A stretch of 64,000 nucleotides of DNA. Origin: Pseudomonas mendocina. Lineage in GTDB: Bacteria > Pseudomonadota > Gammaproteobacteria > Pseudomonadales > Pseudomonadaceae. The stretch lies in assembly GCF_900636545.1 (NCBI RefSeq), contig NZ_LR134290.1, positions 1,798,001-1,862,000 on the forward strand, given 5' to 3'. Below the pieces are notes generated by a model. The model was not told the origin of the DNA. It saw only the letters and a list, made by a program, of their open reading frames with translations, and did no database searches. Shown one piece after another: positions 56,890-64,000 of the stretch (position 1 is the stretch's first letter; each line of letters opens with the position of its first letter). Position numbers and translations under genes: made by a program.

Positions 56890-58254
56890 ATGTCACGACT
56901 GTTTTTTGCCTTGACCCTGGGCCTGTGCCTGACGCAGGCGGCCCATGCCGACGATCTGGAAGCACTGTTCAATGAGCAGCGCTATGGCGAGTTCCTGCCG
57001 AAGGCCGAGAGCGCTGCAGCCACAGGTGATGCGCAGGCCTTGTTCTTGCTCGGCAAGGCCTATCACCTTGGGCAGGGAGTGGAGGAAGACGACTCGCGTG
57101 CCAGGAGCTATTACGAGAAGGCCCGCGCCGCCGGTTCGGCGCGAGCCAGCCACAATCTCGGCTCCATACTGATGAGCGAGGAACGGCCCCGCGATGCGAT
57201 CCCCCTGTTCGAGGAGGCCCTGCAACGCGGCCTGCAGATGCCGACGCTGATCAATCTCGGCAGGGCTTACAGCCCGTCCGATCTCGATTATCAGATCCAG
57301 GGTTATGGCGCGATCAAAACAGCGGAGCAGGCGGGGGACTACTTTGCTCAGGCTTATGAACAGGACTCGCACATCGATTCGCTGAAGGAGGCTGCGCGCA
57401 ATTATCTGCAGGCCTACCTGGCGCTGCGTAACAATTTTCTTGGATCTTCGACAGAAGACGACAGCGCCCGCTTACGGGCCAAGGCCGTGCAATGGCTGGA
57501 GAAGGGCATGGCCCGCGATAGCGAGCAGGCATGGACCAACTACGGTGTGCTGCTGCTGGAGGAACAGGATTTCAACGGCGCACGCCAGGCTCTGCAGCAG
57601 GGCGCGCAGCGGCAGGTCGCGGCGGCGCACTATCACCTGGCGCGTATGGCCGGCAACGGTTCAGGACTGCCAGCTGCAGATCGGAAGGCAGAGGCGTATC
57701 ACTACGAGCAAGCGGCTTTGCTGGGGCTGCAGGCGGCTAACCGGCCGGCCATGGAACGCCTGGCGGAACTGCTTCGAGCCGAGACGGATCTGGCCGTGCT
57801 CGAAGAAGGCGTAAGTCGGCTGATTGCGTTGCAGGGCGGCGATGGTTCTCGCTCGCGCTCGGTCATGGCCCGCCTGGAGTGGGGACGTTTTCTGCAGAAG
57901 CAGCGTGAGCAGGCCAGAACCTTGCCGGACAAGCCGTTGTACCTGCAGGCCTGTGGCCTGGATCTGAACCAGCCGTATGGCAGTTTCTACAATCTCGGTA
58001 TCAATACCTCATGGCAGTTGCAGGTCTACCGTTCGCTGGAGGAGCCTGAACGTCTTGCCATCGAAGGAGTGGTCGGCCAGGACGGTTGCGTCACGCTCTC
58101 CGAACCTTTGCCGGAAGTCGTTCGGGCGAGTCTGAATGAAGGTGCGGTGCTGGCGCTTGCCTTCCCCAACTTCACCTTGCCGTTGGCGCTGAAGGAAGCC
58201 GATGACGGCCTGCGCCTGGACATGCAGGCCATGGAGCTGCCGATTCCCCAGTGA
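56890..58254 (+). CDS. Exported Sel1-repeat protein
   Basis: A 454-residue protein with a signal peptide (MSRLFFALTLGLCLTQAAHA). The middle holds at least five Sel1/TPR-like repeats (ALFLLGKAYHLGQGVEEDDSRARSYYEKARAAG, RASHNLGSILM..., AWTNYGVLLL..., AAHYHLARMAGNGSG..., QAAL...). The C-terminal 100 residues form a separate domain (QPYGSFYNLGINTSWQLQVY). This layout suggests a periplasmic scaffold or regulator; target unknown. Alginate-type AlgK proteins share the repeat type but not the context. Confidence 0.82.
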   Translation: MSRLFFALTLGLCLTQAAHADDLEALFNEQRYGEFLPKAESAAATGDAQALFLLGKAYHLGQGVEEDDSRARSYYEKARAAGSARASHNLGSILMSEERPRDAIPLFEEALQRGLQMPTLINLGRAYSPSDLDYQIQGYGAIKTAEQAGDYFAQAYEQDSHIDSLKEAARNYLQAYLALRNNFLGSSTEDDSARLRAKAVQWLEKGMARDSEQAWTNYGVLLLEEQDFNGARQALQQGAQRQVAAAHYHLARMAGNGSGLPAADRKAEAYHYEQAALLGLQAANRPAMERLAELLRAETDLAVLEEGVSRLIALQGGDGSRSRSVMARLEWGRFLQKQREQARTLPDKPLYLQACGLDLNQPYGSFYNLGINTSWQLQVYRSLEEPERLAIEGVVGQDGCVTLSEPLPEVVRASLNEGAVLALAFPNFTLPLALKEADDGLRLDMQAMELPIPQ

Positions 58255-58327
58255 TAGTCGCTTGGCCTGACTTCCGTCAGCATCTGAAGATGCCGTAAGC
58301 GCGATCGCCGCGCCTGGATCGGGTGTA

Positions 58328-58359
58328 TCCTCGTCCGTTCGAATCGAACTGGACGAGGA
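58328..58359 (+). promoter_or_regulatory. Hairpin/palindrome over the DUF1285 ribosome binding site
   Basis: The inverted repeat tcctcgtccgttcga / tcgaac(t)ggacgagga pairs 13-14 bp with one bulged T. Its right arm contains the GAGGA Shine-Dalgarno (58355-58359) of the gene at 58366. It also overlaps a TATCCT -10-like element, so it could act as RNA or as a DNA operator. Confidence 0.6.
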
Positions 58360-58365
58360 AAGACC

Positions 58366-58935
58366 ATGAGCGATCCAGGCAAGGCCGGCGACCTGCTGGC
58401 GCAGATCCCCAAGGGCGAAGGCAAGGGCTTGCCACCCGTGCACCTGTGGAACCCTGACTTCTGCGGCGATATCGACATGCGTATCGCCCGTGATGGCACC
58501 TGGTATTACCAGGGCACGCCCATCGGCCGCAAACCCATGGTGCGGCTGTTTTCCACCATCATTCGCCGCGATGGCGACGACTACTTCCTGATCACGCCGG
58601 TGGAGAAAGTCGGTATTCAGGTCGAGGATGCGCCCTTCGTTGCCGTGACCCTGCAGGTCGAAGGCGAGGGGGAGGCGCAGGTGCTGCGTTTCACTACCAA
58701 CGTCGAAGACGAAGTGGTGGCTGGCAGTGAGCACCCGATTCGCGTGGAGATCGACCCTGTGACATTCGAACCCTCGCCCTACATTCTGGTGCGGCGTAAC
58801 CTCGAGGCGCTGATCCATCGCAACGTGTTCTACCAGTTGGTAGAGCTGGCGGTGGAACGTGAGATCGACGGAGAACCCTGGCTAGGGGTATGGAGCTGCG
58901 GGGAGTTCTATCCCATCGGGCCTTCTCCAACCTGA
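58366..58935 (+). CDS. DUF1285 protein
   Basis: A 189-residue cytoplasmic protein of the DUF1285 family: [47 protein letters not shown] is characteristic, followed by a beta-rich C-terminal half. Structures known for the family suggest a two-domain ligand-binding fold; no function is established. ATG with GAGGAA 5 bases before. Confidence 0.88.
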   Translation: MSDPGKAGDLLAQIPKGEGKGLPPVHLWNPDFCGDIDMRIARDGTWYYQGTPIGRKPMVRLFSTIIRRDGDDYFLITPVEKVGIQVEDAPFVAVTLQVEGEGEAQVLRFTTNVEDEVVAGSEHPIRVEIDPVTFEPSPYILVRRNLEALIHRNVFYQLVELAVEREIDGEPWLGVWSCGEFYPIGPSPT

Positions 58936-58989
58936 CTCAGGAGAAACACCAGTGCGCAGTGCACGCCACGGCTTTGACAGGAGACGCAA

Positions 58990-59520
58990 ATGGATGAGCA
59001 TCGCATCGAAACCGAACGCCTGACGCTACGCCCGCCGCAGCCGCAGGATGCCGACGAAGTGCAGCGCCTGGCCGGCGATTTTCGTATCGCCGATGTCACC
59101 AGCAGCATTCCCCACCCCTATCCGCCCGAACTGGCGCAGCGGTGGATCGAGCGCTGCGTGCAGGAGTGGGCCAGTGGCGCTGCGGCCAACTTCATCATCA
59201 CCGAGTCCGGCAGCGGCCTGTTGGTCGGCAGCATTGCGCTGAAGGATATCGGCCGTGGCGAGGCCGAGGTGGGCTACTGGATCGGCGTACCTTACTGGAG
59301 TCGTGGCTACGCCAGCGAGGCCTGCAATGCGCTGGTTGATTTCGCCTTCCGCCAGCTACGCTTGCGCCGTCTGCACGCCAGCCATCTGGCTCGCAATCCG
59401 CAGTCCGGGCGCGTGCTGTTCAAGGCCGGTTTTCGCCACCTCGGCCTGGGGCGCAGCGCGTGTGGCGCCCAGGGCAAGGTCGAGCCGGTCGAGTTGTACG
59501 AGCGCGTTTCCGGCGAGTGA
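58990..59520 (+). CDS. GNAT N-acetyltransferase (RimJ-like)
   Basis: A 176-residue acetyltransferase starting MDEHRIETERLTLRPPQPQDADEVQRL. The acetyl-CoA site is around VGYWIGVPYWSRGYASEACNAL, and the substrate segment ASHLARNPQSGRVLFKAGF is of the RimJ/RimL group. It may modify ribosomal protein or other N-termini, or small molecules. RBS AGGAGA upstream. Confidence 0.88.
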   Translation: MDEHRIETERLTLRPPQPQDADEVQRLAGDFRIADVTSSIPHPYPPELAQRWIERCVQEWASGAAANFIITESGSGLLVGSIALKDIGRGEAEVGYWIGVPYWSRGYASEACNALVDFAFRQLRLRRLHASHLARNPQSGRVLFKAGFRHLGLGRSACGAQGKVEPVELYERVSGE

Positions 59521-59532
59521 TCATCGGGCGCG

Positions 59533-61305
59533 TCAACGCACCCGGTCACGGCTCTGCACCGCCAGGTCCAGCGCCTTCTGCATATCCAGTCGTGCCGAGC
59601 GGCCAACGTCCTTGTCGCTCAGTTCGTAGTTGCGCTCGGATGGCAGGATGGGCGCGGTCAGGTCTTCGGCGTCCATCGGTTCGAAATCGTACTCGCCGCC
59701 GATGGTCATGGCGCTACGCCTTAGCAGCATGCGCACCTGTTCCGGTTGCAGATCCGGGTTGATCGATAGCATCGCCGCGACCACGCCGGTCACCAGCGGC
59801 GTGGCGTAGGAGGTGCCGCAATGCACGTCGCCGGTGACGTCGACTTCATGGGTCGAGGCCTGGGCACAGGCGGCCGCGGTGATGTCGACGCGCATGTCGA
59901 CGTTCGACGAGTTACGTTTGACCACGTAGCTCGGGTCATCGATTTCAACTTCGTCCTTCTTGCTGCGCTGGTGCCCACCGACTACCAGCAGTTGTTCGGT
60001 GATGAAGGAGGAGGGCAGACGGTACTCGTCTCTGCCTGAGTAGGAGGAACCGTTGCCGGCGGAGTTGATCACCAGCACGTCCGGGTGTTCTTCGCGCAGC
60101 CACAGGAAGAATTCCTCCAGCAACTCTTCGTAGCCACTCATGGCGATGCCCGAACGCACCAGCGAGTCGATCTCGTCACCTTCGACGTTGCGCGTACCGA
60201 CGCGGTGAATACCCCAACTCCAGTTGAGGACGCGCACGCCGTCTTCCACCAGATTGACCGACGCGGCGATATTGGCCGTGATGCCAGCATCCGAATTGCG
60301 CTCGACGATGACGTCGAAGCCGTTACTGGCCTTGTCCATCCCGCGCAGGAAACCGGTGTTGCCACCCTTGTCCCAGTGCGCTGCCAGAATGCCGGCCACG
60401 GTGCTGCCGTGATTGTCCGGCTTGTCGGCATCGCGCGCATACACGCAGGTACGCGGCTTGCCATCCGGGCAGGCGCCCAGATAGTCGGCAAAATCAGGTG
60501 CGTCGAAGTCGACGTTGCGTTCGATCACGCCCACACGGATCCGCTCGGCCTCGATCGGCGAGTCTCCCGCGGGAATGCGCCGTTGGTAGTAGTTCACCGC
60601 ATCCATGAAGCGATTGGCTGCCCATTCCTCGGAGTTCTTCTCCGGTTTGCGCGCCGGCTTGCGTGCGGCTTCGCTCTCTTCGCCACGTTCGGGCGCGCTT
60701 TCCTCCACGACCACCGCGTCGACGCTGGTTTCGTTGCCGATGCGCAGTACCAGCGCATCGCGCTCGGTAAGATCTTTCACCGGCAGGCGCAGTTGATAGA
60801 CGTTCAAGGGCGGGATGGCACCGACCACTTTGGCGTCGTATTTCTTCGCCAAGCGCCTGGCCTCATCGAGGCCGTCGTGGCTTTCCTCGATCAGCAGGCT
60901 GACCAGATCGACGTAGGTGGTCAGGCCGTCCATGTTCTTCGCCACTTCATCCGGGCCGGCCGCGAGCACATGGCTGCGATGCAGGGACAGCCATACCGGG
61001 TTGCTCGCGCGCGCGCCGTCTTCCAGCCACAGTGGCGCGCTCCGGTGTTCGTTGCTGTTGAGCTGCAGGCGCAGGGTGTCGCCGCTGCGTTGCACCGCCG
61101 CGGCGAGCAGGGTGTCCTCGCCGAGCCGCAGTTTGGGTAGCGCTTCGCCAAGGCCGCGTACCTGCAGGCACCATTCCTGCTTCTCGCCGGCAAGCAGATC
61201 GCCACAGCGCTGCAGGCTCTGGATGCGCAAGGCGTCCTGCGCATTGGCAAGCGGGCAGAGCACAGCCATGACGAGAGCGGACAGAACAACGCGGTTGGGC
61301 AGCAT
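59533..61305 (-). CDS. Exported subtilisin-like (S8) protease with atypical triad
   Basis: A 590-residue protein with a signal peptide (MLPNRVVLSALVMAVLCPLANA), a propeptide-like N-terminal region to about 250, and an S8 domain. His299 (DNHGSTVAG) and Ser499 (GTSYATPLVTG) are in place, as is the oxyanion Asn418 (INSAGNGS). At the usual catalytic Asp (V-x-x-D-S/T-G) the sequence is VIERNVDF with Glu262. The central part has extra acidic insertions. Likely periplasmic or secreted; whether active is uncertain. Confidence 0.85.
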   Translation of the reverse strand: MLPNRVVLSALVMAVLCPLANAQDALRIQSLQRCGDLLAGEKQEWCLQVRGLGEALPKLRLGEDTLLAAAVQRSGDTLRLQLNSNEHRSAPLWLEDGARASNPVWLSLHRSHVLAAGPDEVAKNMDGLTTYVDLVSLLIEESHDGLDEARRLAKKYDAKVVGAIPPLNVYQLRLPVKDLTERDALVLRIGNETSVDAVVVEESAPERGEESEAARKPARKPEKNSEEWAANRFMDAVNYYQRRIPAGDSPIEAERIRVGVIERNVDFDAPDFADYLGACPDGKPRTCVYARDADKPDNHGSTVAGILAAHWDKGGNTGFLRGMDKASNGFDVIVERNSDAGITANIAASVNLVEDGVRVLNWSWGIHRVGTRNVEGDEIDSLVRSGIAMSGYEELLEEFFLWLREEHPDVLVINSAGNGSSYSGRDEYRLPSSFITEQLLVVGGHQRSKKDEVEIDDPSYVVKRNSSNVDMRVDITAAACAQASTHEVDVTGDVHCGTSYATPLVTGVVAAMLSINPDLQPEQVRMLLRRSAMTIGGEYDFEPMDAEDLTAPILPSERNYELSDKDVGRSARLDMQKALDLAVQSRDRVR

Positions 61306-61473
61306 GAGTGGGGCCTTCGTGGCGAGTGTTGTGCTTTTCCGACTTTGTTTGGCTGGCTTCGTTCAGCTCGGTTTTGCGCTGGCGGTCGCTATGAATCCAT
61401 GTGGCAGGCGCACGGTCATGTGTGTTTTTGGTTATAGTATTACGTTTCAATAACCTCCCTCTCGAAGCCTTAC

Positions 61474-62613
61474 ATGCCCTCCAATCGTCTGCTTTCGATC
61501 GATGCCCTGCGCGGCTTGGTCATTCTCTTCATGCTGCTCGATCACGTTCGCGAAACCTTCTACCTGCATCAGCAGGTCGGCGACCCCATGGACGTGACGG
61601 CCACGGAGCCGGCGCTGTTCTTCAGCCGCACCCTGGCGCATCTGTGCGCGCCGGTGTTCATCCTGCTCACCGGGCTTTCGGCCTTTCTCTACGGGGAAAA
61701 GCAGATGAGCCGCGCGGCCACCAGCGCCTTTCTGTTCAAGCGCGGGCTGTTTCTCGTGCTGCTGGAATTCACCCTGGTCAACTTCGCCTGGACCTTCCAG
61801 TTCCCGCCCACGGTGATCTACCTGCAGGTGATCTGGGCCATTGGCCTGAGCATGCTGGCGCTGTCGCTGCTGCTATGGCTGCCGCGTGCCTGGCTGGCCG
61901 TGCTGGGCCTGACGCTGGTGGCTGGGCACAACCTGCTCGACGGGCTGCACTTCGGTGTGGAGTCGGCCATGCACATACCCTGGGCGGTGCTGCATGATCG
62001 TGGCTGGCTCGAATTTTCCGACTCGCTGCGCCTGCGTACTTCCTACCCGGTGCTGCCGTGGATCGGTGTGATTGCGCTGGGCTACGTGATCGGCCCCTGG
62101 TTCCGCAGCTCGCGCGACCCTCGGCAGCGTCTGCAATGGCTGCAGCTGTCCGGGCTCGGCGCGCTGGCGTTGTTCGTGGTACTGCGCCTGGTCAACGGCT
62201 ATGGCGAGAAACCCTGGACGGTCGGGGCGAGCGGGCTGCAGACACTGATGAGCCTGCTCAACATCACCAAATATCCGCCGTCGCTGTTGTTCCTGGCGCT
62301 GACGCTGGGCGTCGGCCTGCTATTGCTGGCTGCTTTCGAGCGCCGCAATGAGGGGCGAATGGTGTGCACGCTGGCGGTGTTCGGCAGTGCGCCGATGTTC
62401 TTCTATCTGTTGCACCTGTATGTGCTGAAGCTGCTCTACATCGCCGCGTTCGCCATCTGGGGCGCAAACCAGGGGCATTATTTCGGCTTCGCCTCGATGG
62501 TCTGGGTCTGGGCCGCGACAGTGGTGCTGGCCGTGTTGCTGTTCCCGCCAACGCAATGGTTCGCGAGGCTCAAGGCGCAGCGTCGCGACATTCGCTGGCT
62601 GAAGTACTTCTGA
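61474..62613 (+). CDS. DUF1624 / heparan-type acetyltransferase membrane protein
   Basis: A 379-residue protein with about ten membrane helices. The N-terminus LLSIDALRGLVILFMLLDHVRETF is the DUF1624 (COG3503) signature with a conserved His, as in heparan-alpha-glucosaminide N-acetyltransferase relatives. These move acyl groups across membranes; the acceptor here is unknown. Divergent from the subtilase; the spacer holds a 6-bp inverted repeat GGTTAT...ATAACC (61430-61455). Confidence 0.85.
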   Translation: MPSNRLLSIDALRGLVILFMLLDHVRETFYLHQQVGDPMDVTATEPALFFSRTLAHLCAPVFILLTGLSAFLYGEKQMSRAATSAFLFKRGLFLVLLEFTLVNFAWTFQFPPTVIYLQVIWAIGLSMLALSLLLWLPRAWLAVLGLTLVAGHNLLDGLHFGVESAMHIPWAVLHDRGWLEFSDSLRLRTSYPVLPWIGVIALGYVIGPWFRSSRDPRQRLQWLQLSGLGALALFVVLRLVNGYGEKPWTVGASGLQTLMSLLNITKYPPSLLFLALTLGVGLLLLAAFERRNEGRMVCTLAVFGSAPMFFYLLHLYVLKLLYIAAFAIWGANQGHYFGFASMVWVWAATVVLAVLLFPPTQWFARLKAQRRDIRWLKYF

Positions 62614-62623
62614 TCAGCAAATA

Positions 62624-62651
62624 GAAAAGGCCAGGGTTCCCTGGCCTTTTC
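62624..62651. terminator. Bidirectional terminator
   Basis: A perfect 13-bp stem (gaaaaggccaggg / ccctggccttttc) with a 2-base gap, between the DUF1624 gene and the converging receptor gene. Confidence 0.9.
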
Positions 62652-62674
62652 ATTCGAGCTGCTGGTGCGTGTTG

Positions 62675-64000
62675 CTATAGCTTCATGTTCACCGACAGAT
62701 AGGCCGAGCGGCCCGGTGCTGGGGAGAACATCGGCTGGTCGTCACCGCCCCAGAAGAAGTTGTCGAACCACACGTACTCATACTCGCGATCGGTCAGGTT
62801 CTTCAGCTGCAGGTCGAGGCTGGTCGTTGCGGAGACCTGATAGCGTACGTTGGCATCAAGCACCGCGAAGCCGCCGTACTTGCCCTGTTCGTTGAGCGTG
62901 TCGATGTAGTAGTCGCCCTGGGCGCGGGCTTGCAGGCCGAATCGCCAGGCGTCGTTTAACTGGTAATCGACGCCGGCATTGCTGATGTAGCGCGGGGTGG
63001 AGATCACTTCGTTACCTGCCAGGGAGCGACCACCGTCGGTGAAGGCGCTGCGTACCTTGGCTTGCTGGATGGCGTGCGAGCCCCATACCGTCCATTGCGG
63101 GTTGAGTTGCGCGGTAATCTGCATGTCGACACCGCGGCGGCGGGTTTCGCCGAGGCCGACCGTGGTACCGGTCGCGGGCATGTTGGACACCTCGTCGGTG
63201 GCGTCCTGCTGCCATACGGCGATACGCGCCTCGGAGCCGGCGAAGGGCTTGAACTTCACGCCCACTTCCTTGCCGGTGTTGATCGAGGGCTTGTACGCAG
63301 CCTGGCCGGTGGTCACGTATGCCGGGCCTTCCGAACCGGTGAGAATCTGGAAGGTACGGCCCCAGTTGGCATATACGTTCGTGTCCGGGGTGATGCTGTA
63401 CACCACGCTGAGCTTGGGTTGCTCGATCCAGCCGTAGTCCTGCAGCTTGGCTTTCTCACCGCTCATCAACTCGGTGTTGCCGGAAAACTTGTCCACCCGG
63501 TAGGCCGGGATGATCTTCAGTTTTTCGATGGGCTGAATGATCGCCTGAGCGTAGGCGCCGGTGTTGTACAGCGTGTAGCTGTCGTCGTTCTGCGTACGTG
63601 CCGGCGGCGCGTCGAAGTCGGTGGGGATGCCGAAGTTGTAGCGATAGCGGCGGTATTCGTTGTTCTGCTGCTCGTAGTTGACGCCACCATCGAGGGTGAG
63701 CATCTCGTGGGCGCGCCAGGTCAGGTTGCTCAGCACGCCGGTCTGCCGTTCCTGCCACTGGCGGCGCTGGCGTGGGGCGTTGCCGACCGGGTAGTCGGTG
63801 AAGGTCACGGTGCGGTCATCGTCGTAGCTGTTGTAGTACAGCTTGTTGCTCAGGCTCAGGTCGTCGCTGAGCTGGAAATCGGCATGCCCGCTGAGGTGCT
63901 TCATGTCGCGGTCGTCGCCGTCGTTGGCGTTCTTCGCCGGCGACTGCGTGCGGCTGGCGGCCAGTTGCCGTGCGGTGAGAAAGCCCGGTTCCTCGGCTTC
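62675..64000 (-). CDS. TonB-dependent receptor, C-terminal part (5' end outside window)
   Basis: At least 441 residues of beta-barrel are visible, with the frame open to the right edge. TonB-receptor blocks include TRRRGVDMQITAQLNPQWTVWGS, LGLQARAQGDYY-like strands, LQLKNLTDREYEY and the C-terminal FSPAPGRSAYLSVNMKL. The last residue is Leu rather than the usual Phe. It transports an iron chelate or other ligand across the outer membrane; the ligand cannot be told without the plug domain. The TonB box and signal are outside the window. Confidence 0.92.
   Translation of the reverse strand, partial: EAEEPGFLTARQLAASRTQSPAKNANDGDDRDMKHLSGHADFQLSDDLSLSNKLYYNSYDDDRTVTFTDYPVGNAPRQRRQWQERQTGVLSNLTWRAHEMLTLDGGVNYEQQNNEYRRYRYNFGIPTDFDAPPARTQNDDSYTLYNTGAYAQAIIQPIEKLKIIPAYRVDKFSGNTELMSGEKAKLQDYGWIEQPKLSVVYSITPDTNVYANWGRTFQILTGSEGPAYVTTGQAAYKPSINTGKEVGVKFKPFAGSEARIAVWQQDATDEVSNMPATGTTVGLGETRRRGVDMQITAQLNPQWTVWGSHAIQQAKVRSAFTDGGRSLAGNEVISTPRYISNAGVDYQLNDAWRFGLQARAQGDYYIDTLNEQGKYGGFAVLDANVRYQVSATTSLDLQLKNLTDREYEYVWFDNFFWGGDDQPMFSPAPGRSAYLSVNMKL

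Overview
The window is a continuous piece of Pseudomonas core chromosome (gamma-proteobacterium, high GC). Gene content and order follow the P. aeruginosa stretch from topA (PA3011) down to the TetR gene near PA2957, as I recall that map. A species in the P. mendocina/oleovorans/alcaliphila group is plausible, but that is inference. I see no insertion sequence, prophage, tRNA, rRNA or CRISPR array, so this is a housekeeping region with a few less-studied genes near the right end.

Layout. 1-2.9 kb: 3' part of topA and two small conserved genes. 2.9-7.1 kb: SOS operon lexA-sulA with two LexA boxes, divergent autoregulated psrA, a short L,D-transpeptidase, nagZ and csiV. 7.1-12.2 kb: mfd and a divergent long-form GAPDH. 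12.4-21.1 kb: Na+-NQR operon nqrABCDEF, its maturation genes apbE and nqrM, then soluble transhydrogenase sth, which together form a respiratory and NAD(P)H redox block. 21.2-23.4 kb: minus-strand operon of a PilZ protein, a small exported protein, a glycerophosphodiesterase and a P-loop kinase. 23.6-26.9 kb: lipoprotein exporter lolC-lolD-lolE. 27.5-34.3 kb: comEC, an ExbB/ExbD pair, lpxK, a Trm112-like protein, kdsB, a low-molecular-weight phosphatase and murB, mostly envelope biogenesis with overlapping genes. 34.4-40.7 kb: rne divergent from rluC, a HAD phosphatase and sppA.

40.7-51.7 kb: maf, then the fatty-acid cluster yceD-rpmF-plsX-fabD-fabG-acpP-fabF, followed by pabC-mltG-tmk-holB-pilZ-tatD. 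51.7-52.1 kb: a minus-strand small RNA candidate in the position of rgsA. 52.1-55 kb: a class V aminotransferase divergent from a TetR regulator, then a MoaA-type radical SAM enzyme. 55-64 kb: a four-repeat membrane protein (COG4705 type) behind three 11-bp-phased operator-like repeats, a DUF4823 lipoprotein, a Sel1-repeat protein, DUF1285, a GNAT acetyltransferase, a divergent subtilase with Glu in place of the catalytic Asp, a DUF1624 membrane protein, and the 3' part of a TonB-dependent receptor cut by the window edge.

The most useful non-coding signals are the RgsA-like sRNA, two promoters placed so that rluC and yceD mRNAs would be almost leaderless, a hairpin covering the ribosome binding site of the DUF1285 gene, the phased repeats upstream of the COG4705 gene, a paired PsrA operator, and an internal terminator between plsX and fabD. 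I did not find a convincing wholly new multi-gene system; the oddities above are the best leads.
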